The notes under the pieces: generated by a model
What the model saw: only the letters and a program-made list of their open reading frames with translations
What the model was told of the DNA's origin: nothing
Databases searched by the model: none
From: Methanosphaera sp.
GTDB taxonomy: Archaea > Methanobacteriota > Methanobacteria > Methanobacteriales > Methanobacteriaceae
Reading direction: 5' to 3'
DNA: 64,000 nucleotides
Assembly: GCF_022768985.1 (NCBI RefSeq)
Contig: NZ_JALEKL010000009.1
Coordinates: 124,001 to 188,000 of the forward strand
Translations under genes and position numbers: made by a program
In this document: piece after piece, positions 54,238-63,934 of the stretch
Numbering within the stretch: position 1 is the stretch's first letter
How the letters are laid out: the number at the start of each line of letters is the position of its first letter

Positions 54238-55443
54238 ATGGATTATAATATTATGTTAAGTCAATCACCAGTTAATTATAGAAAATCAACACATAGAAGT
54301 AAAACTCCTGAGGAGACACTTAGTGAAATTTCTGAAGTTACAAAACAAATAGGTCTTACAAGAACATCAAATATTACACATCTTGATCGTGTAGGTATTC
54401 CTGTTTTTACATCAATTCGTCCAATGGCACAAGAGGGTGCTGTTAGTGTATATGCAGGAAAAGGTCCAAATGAGGTTCATGCAAAGGTATCATCTATAAT
54501 GGAGGCAATTGAGCGATATTCTGCTGAAATGCAAGATGATGATGAAACTATTATTAAAGAGTATGATCCATGTGATTGTCTTAATCCTGAAGATTTAATT
54601 CTTCCACGTGATGTATATGATGGACAACCTCTTGAATGGACTAAAGGATATTCAATTAAGACAGGAGAAGAAGTTCTCATTCCATCAAATGCTGTGTATC
54701 ATCCATATAACACAGAAGATATTACACATATATTCTATTCAAATACAAATGGTCTTGCATCAGGAAATACAATTGAAGAGGCAATATTTCATGGTATGAT
54801 GGAAGTAGTAGAACGTGATGCATGGAGCTTTTTTGAAGCATTTAAAGAAGAGAAAAAAGAAGTTGACTGCCAGGATGCATCAAATGAATATATATGTGAG
54901 TTACTTGATAAGTTCAGAAGTGCAAACGTTGCAATAAAGCTTATTGATCTTACAGCAGACAATAATATCCCAACAATAGGTGCTGTATCTGAGGATTTAA
55001 CACTTAAAGATCCTGCTCTTTTAACTATTGGTATTGGAACACATCTTGATGCAAATATTGCAGCAATTCGTGCAATTACAGAAGTTGCACAGAGCCGTGT
55101 TACACAAATTCATGGTACACGTGAAGATACAACCCGTGCAAATCTCTTACGTGATACAGGTTATGATCGTATGAAACGTCTTAACAGACACTGGTATCGT
55201 GAAAATAAGGAGTCTGTTGCAATTGATGATATTGAGAATTTATCTAAGAATTCATTTAAGGAAGATATTGAAGTTACACTTAAACTTCTTGAAACCTCAG
55301 GAGTAGAAGATGCATACTATGTTGATCTTACACGTGATATTAATATTCCTGTTGTTCGTGTTATTATTCCACCACTTGAAGTTTATAGTGTTGATTCATC
55401 ACGTGTTGGTATGCGTTTAAAACCTAAGGATATGTTTTATTAA
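54238..55443 (+). CDS. ycaO: YcaO-related McrA-glycine thioamidation protein
   Basis: 401 residues of the YcaO family. Core motifs are SSIMEAIERYSAE (about 82-94), EAIFHGMMEVVERDAWSFFE and IGTHLDANIAAIRAITEVAQSRVTQIHGTRED (about 277-308, described in parts), which carry the ATP/Mg ligands. In methanogens YcaO, with TfuA or alone plus a sulfur donor, makes the thioglycine of the McrA active site. No TfuA is beside it. The ATG at 54238 has no clear ribosome binding site and a TATA stretch close upstream, so a leaderless message is likely. It begins a row of five tightly spaced plus-strand genes. Confidence 0.88.
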   Translation: MDYNIMLSQSPVNYRKSTHRSKTPEETLSEISEVTKQIGLTRTSNITHLDRVGIPVFTSIRPMAQEGAVSVYAGKGPNEVHAKVSSIMEAIERYSAEMQDDDETIIKEYDPCDCLNPEDLILPRDVYDGQPLEWTKGYSIKTGEEVLIPSNAVYHPYNTEDITHIFYSNTNGLASGNTIEEAIFHGMMEVVERDAWSFFEAFKEEKKEVDCQDASNEYICELLDKFRSANVAIKLIDLTADNNIPTIGAVSEDLTLKDPALLTIGIGTHLDANIAAIRAITEVAQSRVTQIHGTREDTTRANLLRDTGYDRMKRLNRHWYRENKESVAIDDIENLSKNSFKEDIEVTLKLLETSGVEDAYYVDLTRDINIPVVRVIIPPLEVYSVDSSRVGMRLKPKDMFY

Positions 55444-55471
55444 ATTAGATAATAATGGAGTGTGGATTATT

Positions 55472-55813
55472 TTGAAACAAGCAATAGTTGTTAGAACAGA
55501 TTTAAAGATGGGAAAAGGTAAAATTGCAGCTCAAGCATCACATGCTGCAATTGGTGCATATAAAATTGCAGATAAAAGTAGCATTCGTAAATGGGAACAG
55601 GAAGGACAGAAAAAAGTTGTACTTAAAGTATCATCAGAACGTGAGCTTCTCGAGTTATTCTACAAAGCTAAAAATACATCACCTGTTGCATGTACTTTAA
55701 TTACAGATGCAGGTCATACACAAATTGAGCCATCAACACGTACATGTATTGGACTTGGACCTGCATCAGATGATGAAATTGATGCTCTTGTTGGGGATCT
55801 AAAACTTCTTTAG
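55472..55813 (+). CDS. pth2: peptidyl-tRNA hydrolase, Pth2 type
   Basis: 113 residues from TTG 55472, with GGAGTG 9 nt before it; the GTG at 55460 belongs to that ribosome binding site. KQAIVVRTDLKMGKGKIAAQ (start, with the conserved K) and ASHAAIGAY, then TLITDAGHTQIEPSTRTCIG and GLGPASDDEIDALVG are diagnostic of archaeal/eukaryal Pth2, which frees tRNA from dropped-off peptidyl-tRNA. 28 bp after ycaO and 13 bp before the next gene, so probably co-transcribed. Confidence 0.95.
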   Translation: MKQAIVVRTDLKMGKGKIAAQASHAAIGAYKIADKSSIRKWEQEGQKKVVLKVSSERELLELFYKAKNTSPVACTLITDAGHTQIEPSTRTCIGLGPASDDEIDALVGDLKLL

Positions 55814-55826
55814 ATGTGATATTTCT

Positions 55827-56486
55827 ATGGTTTGTGTTGTTAAAATTGGTGGTAGCCTATTTCCAGAATATCTTAATGATTTATATCCGGTATTTCAACA
55901 TTTTAGTAGTGAAATAGTTCTAGTTAATGGTGGTGGTGATCTTGCAAATAAGATCCGTGATTATAACTTGGAATTTAATTATTCAGATGATGTAAATCAT
56001 TGGTGTGCAATTCGTTGTATGGATATTCTTGGTAAATTAATATGTGATAAATTTGATGATATTATTGCCATAAAATCATTTGATGAAATAGATAAGGTTC
56101 ATAAGATGGGTAAAATTCCATTAATTCTTGCATATGAGTTGATGAGACAATTAGACCCTCTAGAGCATAGTTGGGATGTTAGTAGTGATTCTATTGCATG
56201 TTGGGTTGCAAGTGAAATTAATGCTAAATTATTAATATTAACAAATATAAATGGTATATATAATGGTGACATTTACTCAGCAAATAGAAAACTTATAAAA
56301 TATATAAGTGCCAACGAACTATTACTTTTTGATGAAACTTGCGTAGATAAATGTTTACCTAAATTACTACTCAAATATGAAGTAGACTGTTTTATAATCA
56401 ATGGAAAACGTCCCGAATGGGTTTATAGTTTTTTAGATGATAATTTAAATGCAAACGATACATATACACTTATAGGAGGAAAATAA
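55827..56486 (+). CDS. mfnE: amino acid kinase-fold protein, MfnE-like
   Basis: 219 residues of the archaeal kinase family related to aspartate and uridylate kinases (COG2054). [13 protein letters not shown] (phosphate-binding start), [15 protein letters not shown] and the substrate-side [16 protein letters not shown], plus [11 protein letters not shown], are characteristic. In Methanocaldococcus the MfnE member phosphorylates the aminomethylfuran phosphate on the way to methanofuran, the C1 carrier of the first methanogenesis step. The assignment is by family; a paralogue with another substrate cannot be ruled out. GATGTGAT precedes the ATG. 1 bp separates it from the zinc-ribbon gene. Confidence 0.75.
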   Translation: MVCVVKIGGSLFPEYLNDLYPVFQHFSSEIVLVNGGGDLANKIRDYNLEFNYSDDVNHWCAIRCMDILGKLICDKFDDIIAIKSFDEIDKVHKMGKIPLILAYELMRQLDPLEHSWDVSSDSIACWVASEINAKLLILTNINGIYNGDIYSANRKLIKYISANELLLFDETCVDKCLPKLLLKYEVDCFIINGKRPEWVYSFLDDNLNANDTYTLIGGK

Positions 56487-56487
56487 C

Positions 56488-56649
56488 ATGGCAAAAATGA
56501 TTTGTACATCATGCAAACAGGAAATTTCACCAATTGATGAATATGTAAAATTCCACTGTCCTGAATGTGACTCAGAAATTTACAGATGTCCTAAATGCAG
56601 AACCTTTGGTCACGAATATGAATGTGAATGTGGATTCAAAGGACCATAG
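56488..56649 (+). CDS. small zinc-ribbon RNA-binding-type protein (HVO_2753-like)
   Basis: 53 residues, not easily found by length cut-offs. Four CxxC pairs or single knuckles are visible: CTSC, CPEC, CPKC and CECG, giving two zinc sites. The sequence ([19 protein letters not shown], then [20 protein letters not shown]) matches the conserved small zinc-finger family often located before aEF-1beta in euryarchaea. AGGAGGAAAATAAC precedes the ATG. The conserved neighbour order with EF-1beta supports a link to translation. Confidence 0.88.
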   Translation: MAKMICTSCKQEISPIDEYVKFHCPECDSEIYRCPKCRTFGHEYECECGFKGP

Positions 56650-56699
56650 ATTCAACTTTGAATTAATTTAAAATTTAAAATTTATAGGAGATATTGATT

Positions 56700-56966
56700 A
56701 TGTCTGATGTAGCAGCAATATTAAAAGTAATGCCTGAAAGTCCTGAAGTAGACTTAGATGCATTAAAACAAACAATTACTGAAACAATTGATGAAAATGT
56801 TCTTGAAAGAATTGAAGATGAACCTATTGGATTCGGATTAGTTGCACTTAATATTACTATCGTTGTAGACGATGGTGAAGGTGGAACAGAACCTATAGAA
56901 GAAGCTTTAGCAAACATTGATGATATTCAAAGTGTTGAAGTAGTTGATGTAAGAAGATTAATGTAA
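56700..56966 (+). CDS. translation elongation factor aEF-1 beta
   Basis: 88 residues from ATG 56700, with AGGAG 10 nt upstream; the TTG at 56694 is less likely. KVMPESPEVDLDALKQTITE at the start, then GFGLVALNITIVVDDGEGG and IQSVEVVDVRRLM at the end match archaeal EF-1beta, the guanine nucleotide exchange factor of EF-1alpha. Its partner zinc-ribbon gene is 50 bp upstream. The end of this gene closes the ycaO row. Confidence 0.95.
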   Translation: MSDVAAILKVMPESPEVDLDALKQTITETIDENVLERIEDEPIGFGLVALNITIVVDDGEGGTEPIEEALANIDDIQSVEVVDVRRLM

Positions 56967-57116
56967 ATTTTTATATTTACACATAAATCTTTTTTTTATA
57001 TAGAATTGAATTCTCTTTTTTTTATACTTAATTTTTATAATTATATACTTTTTTTTGAATTATTATTTTCATAAAACATAAGTATTACTTTTTATAAAAT
57101 TATTATTAATTTTGTT

Positions 57117-58358
57117 ATGTTAGATATAATATGTGCAATAATAATTGGAATAATTTGTGGAATAATAACAGGAATAATACCAGCACTTCATGTAAATACA
57201 GTTGGTATAATAATATTTTCAATATCAGATAAAATTCTAGCCCATGTAAATATAGCAACACTTACAACTTTTTTTATAGCAATTGCAATAACACATGCTA
57301 TGTTTGAATTTATACCATCACTTCTTGTGGCAATACCACAGGATGATACAGTAATGTCGATTCAACCTGCACATAGATTGATTTTTAAGTCAAAAGCATG
57401 TGAGGTAATACGCTGTGTTAGCTTTGGTGGATATTTATCAATAATTATTTTGATAATTTTAATGCCATTGCTTTTTATGATGCTGCCACCAATTTATGGT
57501 ATGCTTCATGACTATATTGGCTATTTATTAATTGTTGTAATGATTATTATATTATATAATAGTGGTGAAAATAAGATAAAAAAGTTAACATCAACACTTA
57601 TATTTCTTACATCAGGAATTCTTGGTGTTGTAATGCTTGGTGGTAATGTTAATAGTAATTTAAGTCTTCTTTGTATGTTATCTGGACTTTTTAGTGTTAG
57701 TAGTTTGATTTATTATTTTAATAGTAATTCACAAATTCCTCCGCAAGATGAAATTCATAGTATTAATGTTAATTTTGATTTTATAAGATCTGCATTTGCA
57801 GGTAGTATTTCAGGTTGTATTCTTGGTCTTCTTCCTGGTCTTGGTCCTGCTCAGGGTAGTGTTATTGCCCAGGCATTAACATTTAATTCAAAGGTATCTT
57901 CGCGTGATTTTCTTATTACAAATAGTGGTGTTAATATTTCAGATACACTTTTTTCTATAATTGCAATTTTTCTTATTGGAAATCCTCGTAGTGCTATTAG
58001 TGTATATGTTGCAACAATAATTGGTGATGTTACATTTAATTATATCATATTTTTCATATTTGTTTGTCTTATCTGTGTATCTGTTAGTTGTATCATCTCT
58101 ATTAAGGTTGGTGATTTTCTTATTTCTAAGATTTCAAATATTAATTATAGAAAATTAAATACAATACTTATTGTTGCAATTACATTAATTGTTATAATTT
58201 ACTGTATTTATACCTCTGAATGTATATGGTATGTTCTTATTTGTTATACTACATCAGTAGCTCTTGGAATTATAGTAAATGTAGTTGATTTAAATAAAAC
58301 TTTACTTATGGGTGTTTTAATTATACCTTCTATTGTCATATATCTTGGATTGTTTTAG
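57117..58358 (+). CDS. TctA/DUF112-like tripartite carboxylate transporter permease
   Basis: 413 residues and about ten membrane spans. IIGIICGIITGIIPALHVNT at the start and LGLLPGLGPAQGSVIAQAL near residues 238-256 are the repeated G-L-x-P-G loops of the TctA family. TctB and the periplasmic TctC are not in the window, so it may be a lone archaeal DUF112 permease with a different substrate. No strong ribosome binding site; TATA-like DNA is close before the ATG. Its 3' end overlaps the convergent methyltransferase gene by 4 bp. Confidence 0.8.
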   Translation: MLDIICAIIIGIICGIITGIIPALHVNTVGIIIFSISDKILAHVNIATLTTFFIAIAITHAMFEFIPSLLVAIPQDDTVMSIQPAHRLIFKSKACEVIRCVSFGGYLSIIILIILMPLLFMMLPPIYGMLHDYIGYLLIVVMIIILYNSGENKIKKLTSTLIFLTSGILGVVMLGGNVNSNLSLLCMLSGLFSVSSLIYYFNSNSQIPPQDEIHSINVNFDFIRSAFAGSISGCILGLLPGLGPAQGSVIAQALTFNSKVSSRDFLITNSGVNISDTLFSIIAIFLIGNPRSAISVYVATIIGDVTFNYIIFFIFVCLICVSVSCIISIKVGDFLISKISNINYRKLNTILIVAITLIVIIYCIYTSECIWYVLICYTTSVALGIIVNVVDLNKTLLMGVLIIPSIVIYLGLF

Positions 58359-59302
58359 ATAATTATAACATCTTTTGCAATTTTTGATAAAACATCCCTA
58401 AATTTATCACAATCAATTCCTGGAAATGCATCAATAAAGGCAACATCAAATTCTATATCAGTATGATTTGCTATATCTTCAATATCACAACATAAAAGTT
58501 CATAACATTTTGGATCATTAAATCCATTAACTTCAAGATTAAGTTTTGTTGTCTTTATTGCTTCAGGATATATATCATTAAATACAACCTTTTTTGCACC
58601 ACACATAAGAGCATAAATTCCAAGACTTCCAGGTCCTGCCATTGCATCTAAAACTGTGGGATTATCATATTTTTTCAGTGCATTATCTACATCTACTATT
58701 TTTTGTGATATTTCTTTTGGATATTCTATGTGTATTTTACTCTGATTTTTATATACAACTACAGGATCATCTAGTGGTGTATTTTGTATGTCACAGCGTA
58801 TTGGACATCCTACTTTTAACTCATAGTTGTTAATTTGTGAATCCTTAGTTTTTTGTCCTATGGTTGTATTTACATCACCACATATTATTGCCTTAACTTC
58901 ACATACTTCATTATAAATTTTTTGTGCAACTTCACCATTAATTTCATCCATTATTATTACAACAGATCGTTTAGGTAAATATGGTGAGCTTTGAAGATAT
59001 ATTGCAGGTGTTATTAGTGGCATTCCAACTTTTCGTATTGATGCTGAATTTGATATTTCCCCACTTTCTATCATTATTTTAAGTATGTGTGCCATTACAA
59101 TGTCTATGTGGCGTTTATTACACACAGGACATCTCATATAATTTGTATCTATTTTTTCAAGTTTTATTTGACGCTTTAGTGGTATTGCCTTTTTTAGTGT
59201 CTTGCTATGACAACTACTACATGGCATGTATCGTTCATTGATATTTTCTAGAATTTGCTGTTTTGTTTTTATACAGCTGGTATTATCACAATTACATTTC
59301 AT
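58355..59302 (-). CDS. SAM-dependent methyltransferase with N-terminal Cys-rich ribbon
   Basis: 315 residues. The N-terminal third has several Cys pairs (CNCDNTSC, CSSCHSK, CPVCNKRH), suggesting zinc sites. A beta-rich middle part is followed by a Rossmann SAM domain with motif I VLDAMAGPGSLGIYALMCGA (about 216-235) and the acidic VFNDIYPEAIKTTKLNLEVNG (SAM ribose and catalytic region), then FIDAFPG (motif IV). This is like Trm5/Trm14-type RNA methyltransferases. Target probably tRNA or rRNA, not proven. No ribosome binding site is clear before the ATG. It overlaps the TctA gene by 4 bp at the 3' end. Confidence 0.75.
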   Translation of the reverse strand: MKCNCDNTSCIKTKQQILENINERYMPCSSCHSKTLKKAIPLKRQIKLEKIDTNYMRCPVCNKRHIDIVMAHILKIMIESGEISNSASIRKVGMPLITPAIYLQSSPYLPKRSVVIIMDEINGEVAQKIYNEVCEVKAIICGDVNTTIGQKTKDSQINNYELKVGCPIRCDIQNTPLDDPVVVYKNQSKIHIEYPKEISQKIVDVDNALKKYDNPTVLDAMAGPGSLGIYALMCGAKKVVFNDIYPEAIKTTKLNLEVNGFNDPKCYELLCCDIEDIANHTDIEFDVAFIDAFPGIDCDKFRDVLSKIAKDVIII

Positions 59303-59393
59303 ATTATTATATTTCTAGTTTTATAGTATATAACATAAAAGTAATACTTTTATAATAAAGTTGTAATAAAATATTATTAAATCAAAAAATATT

Positions 59394-60731
59394 ATGAAAC
59401 ATATTCCAGAATATAAAATAAAAAAAGACATAAAACTTGATGAAGAACAACAAAAAGAATATGAAAAAATAAAAGAAAAAATCATACAACAAAACCTAAA
59501 CAACCAAGACATACAACAAGATATAAAAAAGGTAGAAATTGAGATAAAAAAACATACAAACAACACACAAATAATATCAAAACTACTAAAAGACATAAAC
59601 AATTATGGAAAACTAGATGAACTACTAAAAGATGATGAACTTGAAGAGGTAATGATAATAGGAGATATGAAGCCTGTATATGTCTATCACAGACAACACG
59701 GCATGATGCAAACAAACATTAAACTAACATCAAATGAGACACGTGAAATAATTGAAAAAATAGCAAACAATGTACAAAGAAAAATAGACATACAAACACC
59801 AATTGTTGATGCACGTCTTGATGATGGAAGTCGTATCAATGCAACAATACCACCAATAAGTGTAGATGGACCAACACTAACAATACGAAAATTTAGAAAA
59901 AATCCATACACAATAGTAGATCTAATAAAATCAAATACAATAAATATCCACTTTGCAGCATTTATGTGGCTTGCAATAGAGGGAATGGGAGTTAAATCAT
60001 CAAATATAATAATTGCAGGAGGAACAGGATCTGGTAAAACAACAACACTCAACACACTTACAACATTCATACCACCATATGAACGTATAATAACAATAGA
60101 AGATACACTAGAGATGCAAATACCACACAATCATATTATACGAAATGAGACAAGACCACCAAATATAGAAAATAAGGGAGAAATAACAATGGACTTACTT
60201 CTTAAAAACTCCCTAAGACAAAGACCTGACCGGATAATTGTAGGTGAGGTACGGACAAATGAGGCAATAACACTCTTTGGAGCACTTAATACTGGACATT
60301 CTGGTATGGGAACAGTACATGCAAACTCTGCACATGAAACAATAACACGACTTATTAATCCACCAATGAATGTACCACCGATTATGATAAAATCAATAAA
60401 TTATATAATAATGCAAAACAGGCTTTATAATCCAAAGCTTGGAACAATACGACGTATAAGTGAGGTTGCAGAAGTTGTTGGAATGGAAGATGAACATATT
60501 CAGTTAAATAAGATCTTTACATATGATCCCTCATGTGATATGCTAAGGTATGTTGCAATAAATTCAATTACATTAAATGAAATTGCAAAGCTTAAAAATA
60601 TTACAAATCACAAAATAAATGAGGAAATTGAAAAAAGAAAACAATACATCCAATCATATATTGATAAATACCCAGGCACCTCAGATATAGAACACCTGCA
60701 AAGATACATTAACAATTACTACTTTAGCTAA
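59394..60731 (+). CDS. type II/IV secretion ATPase (TadA/FlaI-like)
   Basis: 445 residues. A helical, Lys/Gln-rich N-terminal part (1-75) is followed by an N-terminal domain ([20 protein letters not shown]) and the ATPase core. Walker A is [15 protein letters not shown] (about 205-219), the Asp/Glu box [12 protein letters not shown] follows, and Walker B/His boxes are [15 protein letters not shown] and [15 protein letters not shown]. This is the motor of an archaeal type IV pilus. It is followed 11 bp later by TadC, so they form one unit. A pilin-TadC pair lies at 36.1-37.2 kb. Confidence 0.88.
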   Translation: MKHIPEYKIKKDIKLDEEQQKEYEKIKEKIIQQNLNNQDIQQDIKKVEIEIKKHTNNTQIISKLLKDINNYGKLDELLKDDELEEVMIIGDMKPVYVYHRQHGMMQTNIKLTSNETREIIEKIANNVQRKIDIQTPIVDARLDDGSRINATIPPISVDGPTLTIRKFRKNPYTIVDLIKSNTINIHFAAFMWLAIEGMGVKSSNIIIAGGTGSGKTTTLNTLTTFIPPYERIITIEDTLEMQIPHNHIIRNETRPPNIENKGEITMDLLLKNSLRQRPDRIIVGEVRTNEAITLFGALNTGHSGMGTVHANSAHETITRLINPPMNVPPIMIKSINYIIMQNRLYNPKLGTIRRISEVAEVVGMEDEHIQLNKIFTYDPSCDMLRYVAINSITLNEIAKLKNITNHKINEEIEKRKQYIQSYIDKYPGTSDIEHLQRYINNYYFS

Positions 60732-60742
60732 AATTAAAGGTT

Positions 60743-61546
60743 ATGATTAAAGAAATTCTAATTAAAATAGGACATATCATACTTACAGGTGATATTAAAT
60801 TATATAGAAACAATATGGGTGATGATATTGATGATGAAAATAATGATAAGATCTATAAAAACCATTACCTGATAGTAGTGTTATTGTTTGTAAATATTAT
60901 CTTAGCAGTTATCATACCATATATTATACTTCCCTTAATTATTATTGAAGTTAGTGTATTATTTATTAAATATAAGCTCCCTGATGCAAGGAAAAATAAG
61001 AGAAAATCTATGATACTAAAACAACTTCCCTTCATGCTACGACAACTTGCAACACAACTTAAAGCAGGAATAGGACTTTTTGATGCAATGGCAATGATAG
61101 CTGATGGAAACTATGGTATACTATCTGATGAATTTAAAATAACACTAAAACAGATACAATATGGAACAAACTACATCCAAGCATTAGATGAACTATCAAA
61201 AAGAGTAGACATTGAAATATTTACAAAAATAATAAATCAAATAACAAGAACACTAAAAAATGGTGGAAATCTAGCAGATATACTAAATACAATGGCAAAT
61301 GAAAATTCAGAAAATATGAAGATAAAATATAAACAATACTCACAGAAACTAAACTCTGTAATGTTAATATACATGTTTATATCAGTACTAATACCTACAA
61401 TAACATTTATCATGATAATAGCAGCATCAATGATAATGGGACCTATAATACCACCAGAACTATTTATACTACTATATCTAGTATTTTTTCCACTAATTGT
61501 AGTGTTAATGGTCATATTTATTAAAAGTATGGAACCTACAATATAA
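60743..61546 (+). CDS. TadC/FlaJ-like type II secretion F-domain protein
   Basis: 267 residues. A hydrophobic N-terminal pair (VVLLFVNIILAVIIPYIILP), then the cytoplasmic F-domain (FMLRQLATQLKAGIGLFDAM, NGGNLADILNTMANENSENM), then two C-terminal spans with MGPIIPPELFILLY. It is the platform partner of the upstream ATPase. A single TadC domain, shorter than the paralogue at 36282. It is not followed by a pilin gene, though a pilin may lie elsewhere. Confidence 0.85.
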   Translation: MIKEILIKIGHIILTGDIKLYRNNMGDDIDDENNDKIYKNHYLIVVLLFVNIILAVIIPYIILPLIIIEVSVLFIKYKLPDARKNKRKSMILKQLPFMLRQLATQLKAGIGLFDAMAMIADGNYGILSDEFKITLKQIQYGTNYIQALDELSKRVDIEIFTKIINQITRTLKNGGNLADILNTMANENSENMKIKYKQYSQKLNSVMLIYMFISVLIPTITFIMIIAASMIMGPIIPPELFILLYLVFFPLIVVLMVIFIKSMEPTI

Positions 61547-61648
61547 TAGAAAAATTCATAAAAAAATATAATTTAAAACTAACTAATATTATATATTAAA
61601 AGATTTTTAAAAAAACAATAAAAAAAAAGAGAATGGGATTGAAAAACA

Positions 61649-62536
61649 TTGAAAAAACAGGAAGATTATATTAAAAATTTCTCAGAAAATAAAAATATAA
61701 TAAGTCAATTTCTAATAAAAGAAAAAGAAATCAGAAGAACAAAACAAAACAAGCCATACCTTCAACTTACAATGCAAGATAAAACAGGTGAAATAAAGGG
61801 AAGAATGTTTTCAAACCATACACATAAAGAATTTAATAAAATTAAAATTAACAATGTATACAATATAAATGGAGAAGTACGTGAATTCCCTGAAAATTCA
61901 AAAAGATATAATATAATAATAAATTCAATAATGCCATCAAAGAAATATGACATGGAAAACTTCATAAAAAAGGCTGAAAACTATGAAGAAAACATTGAAT
62001 TTTTCAATAAAACAATAGATTCAATAGAAGATCCTGACTTATCTTTAGTTCTTAGTCAATTCTTTGATGATGAAGAATTTAAAGAACAATTTATAAATGC
62101 ACCAGCTGCAAAAATGCATCATCATAACTATCGTGGAGGATTACTTGTTCATACAAATGAAGTTATAAAACTTGCAGATGCAATAGCAAGTATTTACTCA
62201 AAGATAGATCGTGACTTACTTATTGTTGGTGCAATTCTTCATGATATAGGAAAGACAAAAACATACACCTTTAACGATGAAATTATTGATATTAACTATG
62301 AAGGACGTATGCATGATCACCTCTATATTGGTGCAAATATGGTAGACAATAAAATTAAAGATCTTAATATTGATGATGATCTTAAAGTTAAACTTGTTCA
62401 TATGATACTTTCACATCATGGTGATGCATCACTTGGATGGGGTTCTACTGTAAGTCCTCAAATTCCTGAAGCTATAGCACTTCATTATGCTGATGATATG
62501 AGTGCAAAGCTTACTAAGGCTGTTGAAAATATATAA
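61649..62536 (+). CDS. HD-domain 3'-5' exoribonuclease, YhaM-like
   Basis: 295 residues. An N-terminal OB-fold (about 15-95: ISQFLIKEKEIRRTKQNKPY, then LTMQDKTGEIKGRMFS) and a C-terminal HD domain (about 155-285) with HHHNYRGGLLVHTNEV, VGAILHDIGKTKTY, and SHHGDASLGWGS. This is the YhaM/CBF1 family layout of metal-dependent 3'-5' exoribonucleases. The start is a TTG at 61649 because no ATG is present before the OB-fold; GGGATTG lies upstream. RNA turnover is the likely role. Confidence 0.85.
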   Translation: MKKQEDYIKNFSENKNIISQFLIKEKEIRRTKQNKPYLQLTMQDKTGEIKGRMFSNHTHKEFNKIKINNVYNINGEVREFPENSKRYNIIINSIMPSKKYDMENFIKKAENYEENIEFFNKTIDSIEDPDLSLVLSQFFDDEEFKEQFINAPAAKMHHHNYRGGLLVHTNEVIKLADAIASIYSKIDRDLLIVGAILHDIGKTKTYTFNDEIIDINYEGRMHDHLYIGANMVDNKIKDLNIDDDLKVKLVHMILSHHGDASLGWGSTVSPQIPEAIALHYADDMSAKLTKAVENI

Positions 62537-62542
62537 TATAAA

Positions 62543-62565
62543 CCCCCTTAATTTACTTTTTTTTA
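62543..62565 (+). terminator. C-rich/T-run terminator after YhaM-like gene
   Basis: ACCCCCTTAATTTAC followed by TTTTTTTTATAA soon after the stop. Matches the recurring 3' signature. Confidence 0.45.
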
Positions 62566-62703
62566 TAATTAAATTTATTATGAAATAAAATCAAAGTAAT
62601 ATATATTAAACTTTTATAATAAGAAAATTTATACACTTACAATTATTATAAAAACTAAGAGATAAAATTTTTTTATAAAATCAAACTTTTAAAGGTGTAG
62701 AGA

Positions 62704-63807
62704 TTGGAGAAAATCAAAATCGCAATTGTTGGACTAGGAAACTGTGCTAGTTCACTAATTCAAGGAATATACTATTATGCTAATAAAACAGAAGATGACG
62801 TAGATGGACTAATGCATTGGAGTATCGAAGGATACAAGCCATCAGACATAGAAGTTGTAGCAGCTATTGATATCGATGAAAGAAAAGTAGGTAAAGATGT
62901 AAGTGAAGCTATCTTTGCAAAACCTAACTGTACAACAGTATTCTGCCCTGATATAGATGAAATGGGAGTAGAAGTTACCATGGGAAAAGTTCTTGATGGT
63001 GTAGCTCCTCATATGGAAAATTATAAGGATGATTCAACATTTATTATTTCAAAAGAAGCTGAAAAATCAAAAGAAGAGATTGTTGAAGTTCTTAAAGAAA
63101 GTGGAGCAGAAATGCTCGTTAACTATCTTCCTGTAGGTTCTGATAAAGCAGGAAAATTCTATGCAGACTGTGCACTTGATGCTGGAATTGCATTTATTAA
63201 CTGTGTTCCAATATTTATTGTAAGTGACCCTGAATATGAAGCTAAATTTAGAGAAAAATCAATACCATGTATTGGTGATGATATAAAAGCACAAATTGGT
63301 GCAACAATAACTCACAGAACACTTGCAAGTCTATTTAAAGATAGAGGTGTTCGTCTTGATAAAACATACCAACTTAACACTGGTGGAAATACAGACTTCC
63401 TTAACATGTTAAATCATGATCGTCTTGCATCAAAAAGAGAATCAAAAACAGAAGCTGTACAATCAGTACTTGCACACCGTCTTGATGATGATGACATACA
63501 CATAGGTCCTAGTGATTATGTACCATGGCAAAAAGATAACAAGCTCTGTTTCCTACGTATGGAAGGACGTACATTTGGTGATGTGCCAATGAATATTGAA
63601 CTTAGATTAAGTGTAGAAGACAGTCCTAACAGTGCAGGATGTGTAATTGATGCAATTAGATGTTGTAAAGTTGCACTTGAACGTAAAATTGGAGGAGCAC
63701 TTACATCAATTTCATCATATACAATGAAACATCCACCAATACAATATACAGATGATATTGCACGTGAAAAAGTTGAATCCTTCATTAAAGGAGAACTTGA
63801 AAGATAA
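62704..63807 (+). CDS. ino1: myo-inositol-1-phosphate synthase
   Basis: 367 residues from TTG 62704, with AAAGGTG 6-7 nt upstream. It makes inositol-3-phosphate from glucose-6-phosphate with NAD, for archaetidylinositol lipids or related polyols. KIAIVGLGNCASSLIQGIYY is the NAD-binding start, LVNYLPVGSDKAGKFYADCA and FINCVPIFIVSDPEYEAKF lie in the middle. IGDDIKAQIGATITHRTLA is the catalytic Lys region. NTGGNTDFLNML and the C-terminal segment match archaeal members. The gene is monocistronic with a C-rich/T-run end. Confidence 0.95.
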   Translation: MEKIKIAIVGLGNCASSLIQGIYYYANKTEDDVDGLMHWSIEGYKPSDIEVVAAIDIDERKVGKDVSEAIFAKPNCTTVFCPDIDEMGVEVTMGKVLDGVAPHMENYKDDSTFIISKEAEKSKEEIVEVLKESGAEMLVNYLPVGSDKAGKFYADCALDAGIAFINCVPIFIVSDPEYEAKFREKSIPCIGDDIKAQIGATITHRTLASLFKDRGVRLDKTYQLNTGGNTDFLNMLNHDRLASKRESKTEAVQSVLAHRLDDDDIHIGPSDYVPWQKDNKLCFLRMEGRTFGDVPMNIELRLSVEDSPNSAGCVIDAIRCCKVALERKIGGALTSISSYTMKHPPIQYTDDIAREKVESFIKGELER

Positions 63808-63840
63808 GAATGTGAAAATTATCTTTTAAATTTTATTTAC

Positions 63841-63866
63841 TCTCCACCTTATATTCTTTTTTTTTT
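63841..63866 (+). terminator. terminator-like tract after ino1
   Basis: TCTCCACCTTATATTC followed by TTTTTTTTTTAAC. The same C-rich plus T-run signature as at other 3' ends. Confidence 0.45.
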
Positions 63867-63934
63867 AACTCATTTTTTTAAAATTAAATTACTAGGATAA
63901 ATATTATATTCATAAAAATAAAAAATAGCTCTAT

